From positions 93,189,182-93,253,181 of the forward strand of contig OZ020589.1 in the NCBI GenBank assembly GCA_963971535.1: a DNA stretch of 64,000 nt, written 5' to 3'. A program made the translations under genes and the position numbers. Numbering within the stretch: the first letter of the stretch is position 1; the number at the start of each line of letters is the position of its first letter. Source of the stretch: Notolepis coatsorum. Taxonomy: Eukaryota > Chordata > Actinopteri > Aulopiformes > Paralepididae. Shown piece after piece: positions 30,809 through 43,005 of the stretch. Below the pieces are notes generated by a model. It had not been told where the DNA came from. It searched no databases and saw nothing but the letters and a program-made list of their open reading frames with translations.

Positions 30809-30879
30809 TCCTTATTTAAAACCCTAAACATCTTTTCTGTGCATTTTTTTTTTTTATACCATACCAATTAACCAGTCTC

Positions 30880-31550
30880 TATAAGTCCAGTCTTTGTGGC
30901 GCTCTCACCAGCCTACCACTGGACGTCCTGTACTCTGGCGCCGGTGGAGGGTCCACCGCAGGCTGGTACAGGTCGCTCCGCCTGATCGGCCTGACTTCCT
31001 GGGTGATAGTGTCACTGCCCGTGTTACTGTCCATCCCTTCGCTGGGTGGACTGCTGTGTCGCTCCTCAGGTGGGCTGCTGTGCTGCACTCTGTGTTGCTC
31101 CGGGCGGCGTCCAGTCACATCCACCTCCGCTGGTCGCAGGTCCACCCGGTTCTGCCGGTAGAATGTCCCCTTGACATCCACCAAATACGATCTGGGGGCC
31201 ACCGGAGGCACACTCCTCTCCTCCACTTGCCCGTCCTGTCTCCAGGCAGGGGCTTCATTCTTATGTCCTGGCCGATACACAGCTCGGGCAGATCTCTGGC
31301 CGACTTGTCATAACCAAGCTTCTCAGGAACCCCTGTGACCACGCTGGGGCCCAGGAGTGTGTCAGCGACCGGAAGTGGGGTCTTCAGTCTCCGGGACATC
31401 AGTCTCTGCACTGGGCTGCTGAGCATGCCCTCTGTGGGCGTGTTCCTCCACTGCAAGATAGCTAACCATGGGTCGTTACCTGCACTAGCTGCCTTCTTGC
31501 ACAGGTTTTTCACTATCTTCACCGCCAATTCAGCCTTTCCATTAGACCTT
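30880..31550 (-). pseudogene. Gypsy B integrase C-terminal region (copy A)
   Basis: Encodes pieces of the integrase end: RSNGKAELAVKIVKNLCKKA, LAILQWRNTPTEGML, DIRMKPLPGDRTGKWRRG and APRSYLVDVKGTFYR, then a Pro/Ser/Arg-rich tail. These match the E-containing core end and C-terminal DNA-binding part of Ty3/gypsy integrases. Confidence 0.8.
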
Positions 31551-32280
31551 GGGTGCAGGGCCGCCTCAGGGGGTGTGCGAGCAGTGCGGTCAAACAGGGC
31601 CTCGCGGGAAGGGGGGCCTCGCACAAAAACTTTTTTTTTTTTTTTTGTGAGGCCCTTTTTCATCACAGACCTAAAATCTAGTTTTGCTTATATGCTTATA
31701 TATTTCACATTAGACATGTTTGTAGAATGTGTCTGACTTGTTCCTGGCTCTGCAGATACACTGTTGGAGCTATGGGGCTCTGCAGCAGACATACTATTAG
31801 TTTCAACGAAGGGAGGGGTTACATGTGTACAGTCGGCCGGCGCGCGTCAGCTGCGTCTGACTATTTCGCGCGTGCAGCATTGGAGGTTATGCCAGCCAAG
31901 ACGAAGAGGACGGTCGTTCAGCAGATGGACTGAAGATGAAAGTTGTTGCATGTTAGAAAGTTCAGTCAGGCTAGCCATGTCGGCTTAGCTAAAGACAGGG
32001 ACAGCTAGTTAGCTTTAGCTACGTTATAATATCGAGTGCTAACGTGTGGTTCAGTCGGGATAGCCATGTCGGCTAGTAGCTTAGCTAAAGGCTAACTAGC
32101 GTTAGCTAACCTAGAGAGAGCGCGTGCAGCATTGTTATGCCAAGATGAAGAGGACGGTCGTTCGGCAGATGAACTTTGTCAACTCCACGCGGTTGTCTCC
32201 ATCCTCTTGGACGTTTGGTGAGTTTTTAATGCACTCTATTCTATTCCCGCCGTGGAGATATCTCTCTCTCTCTCTCTCTC

Positions 32281-32750
32281 GGGCCGGCTAGCTATCGTGG
32301 CTAACGTTATGTTGGCTAACGCTATGTCGAGCCAGCGGGCCGGCTAGCTATCGTAGCTGACGTTCTGTTGGACCAGTGGGCCGGCTAGCTATCGTAGCTA
32401 ACCTTATGTTGAGCTAGCGGGCCGGCTAGCTATCGTAGACGTTATGTTGAGCCAAGCGGGCAGGCTAGTTATCGTAGCTAACGTTATATTGAGCCAAGCG
32501 GGCCGGCTAGCTGTCGTAGCTAACGTTATATTGAGCTAGGCGGGCCGGCTAGCTATCGTAGCTAACCTTATGTTGAGCTAGCGGGCCGGCTAGCTGTCGT
32601 AGACGTTATGTTGAACCAAGCGGGCTGGCTAGCTATCGTAGCTAACGTTATATTGAGCCAAGCGGGCCGGCTAGCTGTCGTAGCTAACGTTATATTGAGC
32701 CAAGCGGGCCGGCTAGCTGTCGTAGCTAATGTTCTGTCGAGCTAGCGTCA
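32281..32750. repeat. ~41-bp minisatellite with higher-order structure
   Basis: About eleven units, each starting GGGCCGGCTAGCTATCGTAG and ending in TTGAGCCAAGC or TTGAGCTAGC. Units 3-6 and 7-10 share the same order of variants (AACCTTATG, then AGACGTTATG, then AACGTTATATTG twice). This implies that a four-unit block of about 160 bp was itself duplicated. Confidence 0.85.
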
Positions 32751-32982
32751 GTACCTGGCCACTCTATTTGCAGTTAGCCTATTTAGCTGATGTTGGCCGT
32801 TGGCTCCTTGCTACTTTGTTTTCTCTGGTATAGACCCTCTTCTCTTTGGATTTAAGTGTTGATCTTTGTCCTTTTGGATCTATGTATATTCATGTTGCCT
32901 TTGTGAAGTTATCTTTTCCTTCTGTTTTGTTCTTCCATTAAAAGTTGAATATCCTTTAGGGGCTCATCTTAGCTGTCTTGCT

Positions 32983-33016
32983 TATCTCTCTCTCTCTCTC
33001 TGTCTGGACCACAGAC

Positions 33017-33064
<48 letters not shown>

Positions 33065-33124
33065 GGACCACAGACTCATCTCTCTCTCTCTGGACCACAG
33101 ACTCTCTCTGTCTGGATCATCACA

Positions 33125-33216
<92 letters not shown>
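32983..33216. repeat. (CT)n microsatellite with CTGGACCACAGAC interruptions
   Basis: Long CT runs are separated by three copies of a CTGGACCACAGAC-type spacer and one CTGGATCATCACAGAC. A shorter CT run lies at 33,591-33,620. Confidence 0.95.
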
Positions 33217-33219
<3 letters not shown>

Positions 33220-33588
33220 CATTGCATTGCTTATAGTTATCAATTGTGTCGGTCAGTTCATTGCAATTTTTCCTTCAGTCACATTTAGTTTTATCCTGCA
33301 CCTGGCCTAAAACAGGTTGGATGTCCACACAGCTGCTCTACTGTGTTTGTAGCAGAGCAACCATACCTGAAGCATTGTAAACAAAGACATCAACACTAGA
33401 GTGTGTACTTCTATCTACACAGTACAGCCAAAGCATTCCCATTGCTAGGCAAAAACTCCACCTGTTTTCTACACTGCTTCTTCCCTTGCTGGATTTTCTG
33501 CATTACTGCCACTTGTACATGTGTGTTGTGGAGAAATTTGTACAGTGTTACAAAGCGATAACACTGTATATTGACTGTAGAACGGGAG

Positions 33589-33620
<32 letters not shown>

Positions 33621-33778
33621 TGCTATATGTTGACTGTATCATGCCCAGCCTCGGGCAGCACTATTATTTAAGTTTAAGTTTAAATATTGCACAGGGCCTC
33701 GCATTTCACCCAGGCGGCCCTGCTTGGGTGCCTGGGTGAGGACATGATATGGTCGAAATCCCATCCCTTTGCAAACTT

Positions 33779-34110
33779 TTAAAATTGTTCACAGTCGAAC
33801 TGAGAACCACAGTCTGTTATCACCCGTTCAGGCTGCCCGTGGCGTGCAAATTGGGCCTTACACCTTAACACTGTGGTGTCTGCTGAGAGGTCAGGGAGTA
33901 GCTCTATTTCCCAGAAATCTGAATAATGATCAACCATGAGTAGGAAGTCTTTGCCCGCTTGTCTGAACAAATCCATACTGACAATCTGCCATGGCCGTGT
34001 TGGGAGTGCATGCGACATCATTGTCTCCCGCTGCTGCTCATGAGAATATTCATTACATGCTGAACACTGGCTCACGTAATCCTTGATTTCACCCTGCATG
34101 TTGGGCCAGT
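33779..34110 (-). pseudogene. Gypsy B integrase zinc-finger end and catalytic core (copy A)
   Basis: Encodes the end of the HHCC finger (CSACNEYSHEQQRE), then RPWQIVSMDLFRQAGKDFLL and VDHYSDFWEIELL (core D), then ERVITDCGSQFDCEQF (second D). This is the DDE-type integrase core of Ty3/gypsy. Confidence 0.85.
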
Positions 34111-35602
34111 ATAGTAAAAAGGAATAAGGGTTTTATCTTATAAAACCATCTAACTACCTTACTCTGCGTTGTGTATCTAACTTCACCTTAAAACCTATTT
34201 ACTTATAAAAACCATCACAGTCTTGTAGGACGGCAGCGAAGCAGGAGGAAGCATCAATGAGGAGAAGAAGTTGTCTCAGATCTGTTTTAATTCAAAGTAA
34301 AAAAGTGAAATAACAATGATTCTGGTTTCAATGGAAAATGAATTGTGCAATGATTTTCAATGGTCGCAAACTATATGCCGTTTGTCATTGAAAATCAGTC
34401 TAAGAGAGTAAATTAAAGAATGGTAATCTTTAATGGAGCCTTAGTGGCCGAGCGTCGTTGAGTTGTTGATTTTCTTTGTTGTCTGGCGACAACACAAGGA
34501 TTCTTTTCTCGTTTCAAAAAGCTTCTTCTTCGTGTGTTCCTCTGCTCGTCGTTTCGCCGTCCTCTGGGTAGGGGTGGTGTGTTCTGTTCCCGGTCTGTTT
34601 TTGTTGTCCTTCCCACCCCCCTTTTTATCAACGAGGCGAAACTCCTCAAAGTGAGGTCATCCATGACCTCACCCAAATGGTCTCATCCAATCACCAGCAT
34701 TCACAGTTCAAATCTCAAAAGAGGTGGGCCTTAGAAGGGCTATTTGCTAGTTTAAAAATAGACTTAATAACTGTGGTATTAAGTCTCAGAACAGTCCTTT
34801 TAACTTAAGTTGAATAGCTACAAACAGTTTATATTTAGTTATCATTGAAAATATGTTCCCACTTGATTCACCAAGGCTCAGTTGCTCCTATTTGTACCAC
34901 ATTGTTTCATCTCATTTCTAAACACATACATATTACTTTTAACTAGTACAATCTTTCATATTTCATATCATTACATCCAAAATTCTTAGCACAACATAAC
35001 AGTAATATTTGCAGGTATTTCACATTACTTGTAAGCATCCTAAATCAGTAAAAACACATTTAAGATATTGTATGATAATTCCTATTTGAAACCTCCTCCA
35101 TACTACTCAGACCAGTGGGTCTGCCTTCTATGTCCCCAGGCTGCGGGGCAGGAGATTACAGCTACATGAGATGTGGTCATCTTTTGTTTACGCTTTCCGT
35201 CACCACCCTGTATAAACAGTTTCTGTTGACCATCTATTGTCTCTCCATGCCTGAGTACATTCCAAGTTGCTTCACACACACCCTGCCTTGATTACATCCT
35301 GCTCCCAGTATACTTTATGGTCACAATGATTTATCATTAACTTTTATTAAACTAAAAGTGTATTATAGTCCCTTTTGCCCATAGTGAAGCTTACGTTATT
35401 TAACTGACTGTCTATTTGTAGAAATACCTAGTCTCTGTATCAAAGATCTGTTCTTCTGTAATCTTATAGCTGCCTCCAACTTGGCCCTGTGACTGACTGT
35501 GACAGCTGTTTTCTGACCAAAGCCTATGTACTTACAACCTTTTCTTTTAGCGACATTTTCCAATACACTTTTAGGAGCTATAGTTTACCAAATTATACCA
35601 CA
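34111..35602 (-). mobile_element. Solo LTR-like insertion (1.49 kb) in gypsy B
   Basis: Absent from block B, which reads GGGCCAGTACAGCG straight through near 52,390. Flanked by the 5-bp duplication CCAGT (34106-34110 and 35603-35607). On the minus strand it begins TGTGGTATAATTTGG, like the LTR of the 10.3-kb element (TGTGGTAAAATCCC), and ends TTTTTACTAT. It has no ORF of note and contains a CCACCCCCCTTTTTATC stretch resembling the TATA area of the other LTR. Best read as a solo LTR of a related retroelement. Confidence 0.6.
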
Positions 35603-35607
35603 CCAGT

Positions 35608-36437
35608 ACAGCGTGTCTCTGGCCTGTCTGTAGCAGGCATCTCCTCCTACATGGCTGGCGTGTATGCGTTTCAACATTTATGCCCGTAACGTTTTTGGCA
35701 CTATGACTCGCTGGCTTTTGAAGAGCACCCCATCTTGTGCGCTGATCTTATCCCTGATTGACCAATACCCTCTGATTGCCAGCGGAGTCTCCTCCCTGTG
35801 ATCTGGCCATCCCTGGAGCACTGCCGCTTTCAGCAACTGAAGGGTTTCATCTCCCCAGTGTGTTGCCTGATCTGATTCAGCCGCTGGCTGGTGACATTCA
35901 GATAATCAGCCTGATTAATCTGTTCAGTGTCCTCTTGTGTCCTCTGCAGGCTGCAGACTGTGTGTTTCATGTATCCTGTGTCAGTCCTCTGTGGTGGAGC
36001 CGTGGCCCTGCTCAATGTGTCACTGATGTGCATGTCCGGGCCTGGCTTGTATGTGACCTTGAGGTTGTAGTTCTGTAGCGTGAGCACCATGCTCTGGAGC
36101 CGTTTGGGTGCAGTGAGGAGGGGTTTGTTGAATATCGAGATGAGTGGCTTGTGGTCCGTTTCCACCATGATCTCCCCCCGTCCATACAGATAATAGTGAA
36201 AGCGTTGGCACGCAAACACAATACTCAGACACTCTTTCTCGATCTGCGCATAGTTCTGTTCTGTCTGAGTCCGTGCCCGCGATGCGTACCCTACTGGCTG
36301 ACCCTCCTGGAACAGACAGCAGCCAAGTCCTTTCTGACTTGCATCACTCAGGATGGTGACCGGCTTGGTCACGTCGTAATATTTCAGGATCAGGGCCACT
36401 GTGATCAGACACTTGATCTCCTCGACCGCCACGCCAT
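35608..36437 (-). pseudogene. Gypsy B RNase H and integrase linker (copy A)
   Basis: Encodes VTILSDASQKGLGCCLFQEG, EKECLSIVFACQRFHYYLYG, MVETDHKPLISIFNKPL and YKPGPDMHISDTLSRA, the standard RNase H block order of Mag-like Ty3/gypsy pol. The linker into the integrase zinc finger follows. Confidence 0.85.
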
Positions 36438-37195
36438 GGGACGGCCTTGTCCAACAGCCTCCTCAGTGGCTCGCATATCTCAGAGAGGCGGGGCATGAAC
36501 CTTGCGAGGTATGTCACAAACCCAATGAATCACTGCACCGCCTTGGCGTCCGTGGGGTGTGGCATGTCTTGGACCGCCCTGATCTTCTCTGGGTCTGCCC
36601 TGAGCCCCTCTGCTGACAGGATGTGTCCATGAAACTTGACTTCTCTGAGCCTGAACGGCAGTTTCTTTAAACTTAGCCTCAACCTAACCTCTCTGCACCT
36701 CTCCATGAGTGCTATCAGTTTAGTGTCATGGTCCTGTATAGCCCCCTCTTCTCTCTCCCCACAGCCAACTATCAATATATCATCTGCGATGGGCTCTACC
36801 CCACTGAGCCCTGCTAAAAGCTCATGCTGCTTTCGCTGGTTTATCTCTGGGGCCACAGACACCCCAAATGGCAGCTTTAACCAGCGCTTCCTGCCCCAAG
36901 GTGTCCAAAATGTGGTGGTGTAACTACTTTCCTCGTCTAGCCTACACTGTAGGAAAGCATCACGTGCATCCACAAGAGTGAAAATGCTAGCCCTGGGCAG
37001 CTTGTATAGCACATCCTCAAGCGTCGGCATTAAGTAGTGAGATCTCCTTAAAGCCATATTTAATGACTTTGGATTTATACATATCCTCAGCCTCTCTGGC
37101 CGTCTGACAATCACCATATTGCTGATCCATTCTGTTGGCTCTGACACTGAAACCAAGTGGCCATCTTTCTCATATTTATCTAATTGCGCCTTCAC
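36438..37195 (-). pseudogene. Gypsy B reverse transcriptase (copy A)
   Basis: Encodes WISNMVIVRRPERLRICI, SIFTLVDARDAFLQCRLDEE, RKRWLKLPFGVSVAPEI, IADDILIVG (the catalytic DD) and VKFHGHILSAEGLRADPEKI. In this copy the Penelope, hAT and chromovirus insertion sites of block B are all still empty (near 36,715, 36,850 and 36,955). Confidence 0.85.
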
Positions 37196-37336
37196 TGCCT
37201 AAGTGAACTGGAACATTACATGGAGCAGCTTGCACTGGGGCTACATTACTGTCCAATTCAAAATGAACTTCACCTGGGACTGATTCTACAGGGGCGTTAA
37301 AAACCTCATTGTACGTACAGACAAGTTGCTGCCTGG

Positions 37337-38057
37337 TTAGTGGGACTGAGCTGCTACTGTATATCCTACCATTAACAGCTCCTCAGGGATGGTGAAGCTT
37401 ATCAAACCTAGGCGCTCACTGGTTTCACCTGACAAAAGGGGTCTCTGTCTGCTTTTTACTACCTCGAAGGTCAGCTTGTGTGTCTTCCCTCTCACTACAC
37501 ACTCTGTTTTGAATAAGCCAAACGAGGGAATTGATTGGCCTAAATACAGCACCAACCTTGTTTGGCTGGGCAATAGCCTTGCTCCAGGGCCCAGCCTCCT
37601 CATGTATTTTATGCTCATCACATCACAGGTCGTCCCTGAATCTAACTGGCACCTCTGCAACACCCTGTTAATCTTTAAATTTGCACAAAAAAAAAATCCC
37701 CATCCCTGAACTGCCCCTATGCTCTTCGCCGTGTATATGTGAGCCTCTGCCTCCCCCCTGTGTATATTCTCAAGGTATTCAGTGTCATACAGTGTCTGCT
37801 GTATGTAGCTGTCGGGTGGCCTGGCCTCTCTGCATGCATACTACAGCAAAATGATTGAGTTTTGCGCAAATGCGGCAGGTCTTGCCATAGGCTGGGCACT
37901 GTTCCCGTCCACACCTGTTGCGCTTTATTCTAATATCAGTCATTTCTGCAGCCCGGCATATCTCAATGGCTGATCCCAGTGTGAGATGTTTCTCTCTGAG
38001 TAGACGACGGCGCACACTCTCATCACACACACCCAGCACTACTCTGTCTCTTATCAA
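37337..38057 (-). pseudogene. Gypsy B protease and nucleocapsid end (copy A)
   Basis: The protease region is at 37337-37663 (CQLDSGTTCDVMS, VKSRQRPLLSG). The gag end is at 37785-38057, with VLGVCDESVRRRLLREKHLT and a paired CCHC region (CGREQCPAYGKTC, CRICAKLNHFAVVC). The motif order is typical of the Mag lineage. Confidence 0.8.
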
Positions 38058-38099
38058 CTGCTCTCTGAGTTGCCCATAATCACAAGAAGAAGCCTTCTC

Positions 38100-38998
38100 C
38101 CTCAGGCCTTGTCCAGACGAAAACGATTTTCATCTTTTTCGTTTTCGTTTCGTTTTCATTTAAAAAAAAAAGGTTTCCGTAAAAATGAAAACGTCTCAAG
38201 AAATAAGTGCGTGCCACAAATTTACAAAATAAATGTCTTTCCTGTTTTAGACGTCGCACTTTTATTTTGAAAACCATCGACCGGAAGTGTTGTCGTTGTT
38301 TTCAATAACTTGAGCTAACTTAACGTTCGTTTTCAAAGGAGTGGAGAGAGAGACAGAGGCCGTGGCTCAAACTACCTGTGTTGTATTAAAGTAATTGATT
38401 GATGTGTCCAAAGTAAACGTTGTCTGTATTTAACGTTACCTCAGGATACCACTGTCTATTGTATTTAGTTGGTTAGCTATTTAGCTAATGTTGATATCAT
38501 TTTGAATAGCATCAATGCTAGCTGGCTGACTACAGCTTTATTTACTAAATTATGGAGGCTTTTTAATCGTCAAGGTAAGAGAGGATTTGTCATGATCAAC
38601 TGAAGGCGTATGCTATGGAACAATATGTGCTTGGCTACTACTTGGGTTTTCAGAAAAAGGCCAGCTATGTGATGCTAATCTCTAGCTAGTATCGTGTATT
38701 GCATCACAGTAGCCTCCCGATCAAGCTCAATAGCTTCTGTAACACGAACACAACCGCTCTGATGCCATTGTTGTTTAATAATAACTCCCGGTGTTTAATA
38801 AACACTTCTAGCCAGGACATATCTGGACATATAAGACATATATGTATCATGTTTCTTTTTTTGTTGGCTGGGTTTGCATGCGGATTAAGGGAGATGTCAA
38901 TCTGTTGTCGATGGTGCAGTACAGTACAGGCGCAGTACATTTAGCTGTAAAAGCCTGATCAAGCTCAATAGCTTCTGTAACACGGACACAACTAATAA
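38100..38998. other. End of block A: DNA-transposon-like terminus and unclassified sequence
   Basis: Starts with AGGCCTTGTCCAGACGAAAA and GTTTTCGTTTCG motifs that look like the end of a DNA transposon interrupting gypsy B; no partner end was found. The rest has no ORF of note. It contains a 36-bp direct repeat (38719-38754 and 38957-38992). The block B equivalent lies outside the window. Confidence 0.45.
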
Positions 38999-39176
38999 TG
39001 CATTGAACATTGTACATATGTACATACTGAACAGTTGTGTCTACCTATGTGACTTAAATTTTTTACTTGCTATACTTCTTTTATTTTATACTTATCTTTT
39101 TTGTCTAGCAGAGTCTCTGGAGCGTAACAGAAAGAAGCATTTTGTATTAAAGTATTCTGTACTTCTGTATGACAAC
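38997..39176 (+). mobile_element. Rex1-like LINE 3' end at the start of block B, interrupted by a hAT
   Basis: Matches 3602-3770 of the Rex1 fragment (GCATTGAACATTGTACATATG through CTGTACTTCTG). The last part of the same 3' end resumes at 40321-40357 (AATAAAGAAACTTGAACTTG). Everything 5' of about 38,997 is different from copy A, so the block boundary falls inside Rex1 sequence. Confidence 0.85.
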
Positions 39177-40320
<1,144 letters not shown>

Positions 40321-40357
40321 ATGACAACTAATAAAGAAACTTGAACTTGAACTTGAA

Positions 40358-40880
40358 CTTGAGGTATTTTCAAAAACCTAGTGATGGAATCGCAGATGAG
40401 TAGGATTTCTGGCTGTCCATGGATGCATCCCCCATTGTAGATGGCCAGGTTTCTATGGTGAGAAGCCACAGGGGTAGCGTCTGCATTTCCAGGTGTAGCA
40501 GATTGAGTGGAGGTGTTGGCGGAGGTAGCCGGCTGGTCGGGCAGCAGCGCCGTGTGGAGGGGCTCATTTACAACAGCATTTCCGTCGATGACACTGGCCG
40601 TTGAAATGACCGCACTGGTATGAGCTGCAGAGCACCGCAGGCGAGGACGTTTAATCTTCGGGGAGTCGGACCCATCACCCGAGCCGGGGGAGTTTGGCGA
40701 TGCAAGAGCACACAGGGCAGATCGCTTTCTGCTCCGGGGCGCAGCTCTACTCCCATGGCCGAGCCGTAAGCTGGAGAGGGCCGTCCTGGCAGCCTTATTG
40801 CCATGCTGCCTGTTTCTCCCAGCTCTCTGCTCTGGGGCGCTATGGCCTGGTGAATCCCTCATCACCCCCCTCCCCCCCAA
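40358..40880 (-). pseudogene. LINE ORF1-like fragment with SGNH/esterase-like motif (copy B)
   Basis: Counterpart of 3807-4330. Same Ser/Pro-rich frame ending in EILLICDSITRFLKIP; the Gly of GDSI is changed to Cys here. It is bounded on the right by gypsy A and on the left by the Rex1 tail. Confidence 0.5.
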
Positions 40881-40964
40881 GAGATGTACCTGGGGAAGAG
40901 AGTCGAGAGGACAAGGCAGGGCGGGTAGCAGAACAAAGAGGAGGAGAAGTACGTATTAGGCCCG

Positions 40965-41766
40965 ACCAGAGAGCATGCATCCTCAACAGGCCATCCATGT
41001 TCCCATGGTGCACCCCTGCCCGATGCTGGACCTGGAACTGGTAGTCCTGGTCAGAGAGGAACCACCTAGTCACCCTGGCATTGGTGTCATTCGCCTTGGC
41101 CATCCACTGTAAGGGAGCATGGTCAGTGACAAGAGTAAATCTTCTCCCATACAGATAGTACCTTAGTTCATGGATGGTCCACTTGATGGCCAGGGCTTCC
41201 TTCTCCACCGCGGCATACAGAGTTTCTGCCAGGGCCAGCTTCTTGCTGATGAAGAGGATTGGGTGCTCCTCCTTGTCGAAGACCTGAGAGAGAACTGCTC
41301 CAACTCCCCTGTCTGATGCATCTGTCTGGAGGATGAATGGCTGGCTGAAGTCTGGGTTGTACAGGACTGGTTCCGATGTCAAAGTTTGCTTCAAGCTCTG
41401 GAATGCTTGCTCGGCCTCGTCTGTCCACTGCACACACTCTGGCTGGCCCTTCCTGGTCAGGTCAGAAAGGGGAGCCACTACAGAAGAAAAATTAGGCACG
41501 AATTAGGCAGCCAACCCCAAGAAAGCACATACCTGGGACTTTGTTGGGGGAACGGGGAAGTTGCGTACAGCCTCAACCTTCTTCTCCTGGGGTTTGATAA
41601 GCCCTCTGCCAATCCGGTAGCCCAGGTACTGTGCTTCTGAAAGGCCCAGGCTACACTTGCCGGGGTTGGCCGTCAGTCCTGCCCAACGGAGGCTCTCCAG
41701 GACCCGCTGGACTTTCTCGTGGTTGTCCACCCAGTCCTCATAGTGTATGACCACATCGTTGAGGTT
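40965..41766 (-). pseudogene. Ty3/gypsy fossil A: reverse transcriptase end and RNase H (copy B)
   Basis: Counterpart of 4432-5246, with the same motif order (VCAFLGLAA..., FILQTDASDRGVGAVLSQ, AVEKEALAIKWTIHELRYYL, TLVTDHAPLQWM). Identity to copy A is very high by eye. The ~30-bp AT-rich insertion seen in copy A near 4,400 is missing here. Confidence 0.85.
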
Positions 41767-42180
41767 GATTGATTGATTGATTGAAAAGTTTATTAACAGA
41801 TTGCAGAATGGGTACAGTACAGTACAGCTCAATACATACAATTGTTAAGGGGATGCAGACCAGAGAAAGACTTTCGTCTTGTTTACATCAGGGTCCCCCA
41901 TTTTCAATTAATCATATGACACACACGACATACAGATACACAGTACTGCTACATCTATACATTCATGACATACCAGATTTGCAAATACAGTACTGTTTGT
42001 GATACAAAAAGTGTCCAGAAAAAGAGTGTATATACATTTGACATATAAACTGTACATTGGAGGAGATTGGGTAGGTGGGGTGGGGTTGGGTGGGTGGGGC
42101 TGTATGTGGGGGGGGCGACACTGTACACTGTACATTGGAATACTGACAAAGCCATACTTGGTCTTTACTGTACAACTGGG

Positions 42181-42990
42181 TTAGGACATTTGTAGGGGCC
42201 AGTTTCGAATGGCAGTCTCCCGTAGGTGTTCTTTGAGAGTGTTTTTGAAAGTGGGTAGTGATTCACATTCCTTTACAGCTTTGGGTAGGGCGTTCCACAT
42301 TGATGTGGCATAATTGCAAAACGTGTTTAGTCCCTTGTTTGAGCCGAATCTGGGTTTAACATGATTTGTGGAGCTCCCTCTGGTGTTGTGATCGTGGTAT
42401 TCACTGACCTTTGGGAAGTATTTTGACATGTACATGGGTACCTTGGTCGTGTAGTGTATCTTGTAGACCAGGCCCATTGCAAGTTGCTGTACTCTGTCGT
42501 CTACTCTAAGCCATCCTAGGTTGGCAAAGTGGGCAGGGGTGAGGTGGGTTCTAGGAGTCAGGTCAAGCAGTAGTCTGACTAGTTTGTTTTGATATGTTTG
42601 TAATTTGGTTTTTAGTGCCTTTGAGGTGCTTTGGTACCATGAGGTGCAAGCATAGTCGTAGTACCCTTGAAGGAGTGCTCCTGCCAGAGTCTTCAGGGTA
42701 TTCTTGTTTACCAGAGAGGAGATCCGGTACAAGAATCGAGTTCGTTGGTTGACTTTTTTTATTACATTGGATGCCATTTTGTCACAGGAAAGATTAGCCT
42801 CTAGGATGGAACCCAGGTAGGTAATTTCATCTTTCCTTGTGACAATATTGTCACCCACTGTAACTGAGAAGCCGTCGGTCTTGCTGAGTTTGTTATTTGA
42901 ACCGAAGAGAATGGACTCTGTTTTGCCCATGTGTAATGACAGTTTGTTGTCGGCGAGCCATATGCAGATTTTGCCTAGTTCCGCGCTGAG
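42181..42990 (-). pseudogene. L2 LINE RT, C-terminal part (copy B)
   Basis: 249-residue minus-strand frame downstream of the RT active site: MGKTESILFGSNNKLS, ITYLGSILEANLSCDK, AGALLQGYYDYACTSWY and WNALPKAVKECESLPTF, ending close to the 3' UTR. The FADD-containing part is separated from it by the Rex1 insertion (the remaining pieces are at 45230-45709). Confidence 0.8.
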
Positions 42991-43005
42991 GGTTTTTAAA
43001 CCTGT

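Larger units (their letters stand above)
31556..33722. mobile_element. hAT element (2.17 kb) with minisatellite and CT repeat
   Basis: The ends CAGGGCCGCCT...AGG(C)GGCCCTG are inverted repeats, flanked by the exact 8-bp duplication CTTGGGTG (31548-31555 and 33723-33730). Block B retains the empty site (CCTTGGGTGCCTGG near 52,005). There is no transposase ORF. The interior holds an 11-unit minisatellite (32281-32750) and a CT microsatellite (32983-33216). It is a non-autonomous hAT that inserted in gypsy B's integrase after the block duplication. Confidence 0.95.
30880..38097 (-). mobile_element. Ty3/gypsy fossil B (Mag-like), copy A, with two later insertions
   Basis: Minus-strand retrotransposon with parts in element order: a CCHC gag end (about 37785-38057, CPAYGKTCRICAKLNHFAVVC-type knuckle), protease (37337-37663), RT (36530-37195), RNase H (35830-36432), integrase core (33779-34099) and integrase C-terminus (30880-31550). 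The gag and pol type resembles the Mag lineage. A hAT (31556-33722) and an LTR-like insertion (34111-35602) interrupt it. No LTRs of its own were identified. It is old and broken with several breaks. Block B carries the same fossil at 51350-53503, 55909-56046 and 57200-57304. Confidence 0.85.

Noticed and set aside
32281-32750. Second array of regular repeats considered as a regulatory or CRISPR-like array
   Set aside because: Units are contiguous with no spacers and show higher-order duplication; a minisatellite inside a hAT.
32866-33310. Open frames of Ser-Leu repeats
   Set aside because: Translations of the (CT)n microsatellite.
38100-38270. Assigning the AGGCCTTGTCCAGACG end to a specific DNA-transposon superfamily
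   Set aside because: Only one terminus is visible and no target duplication could be found, so no superfamily is claimed.
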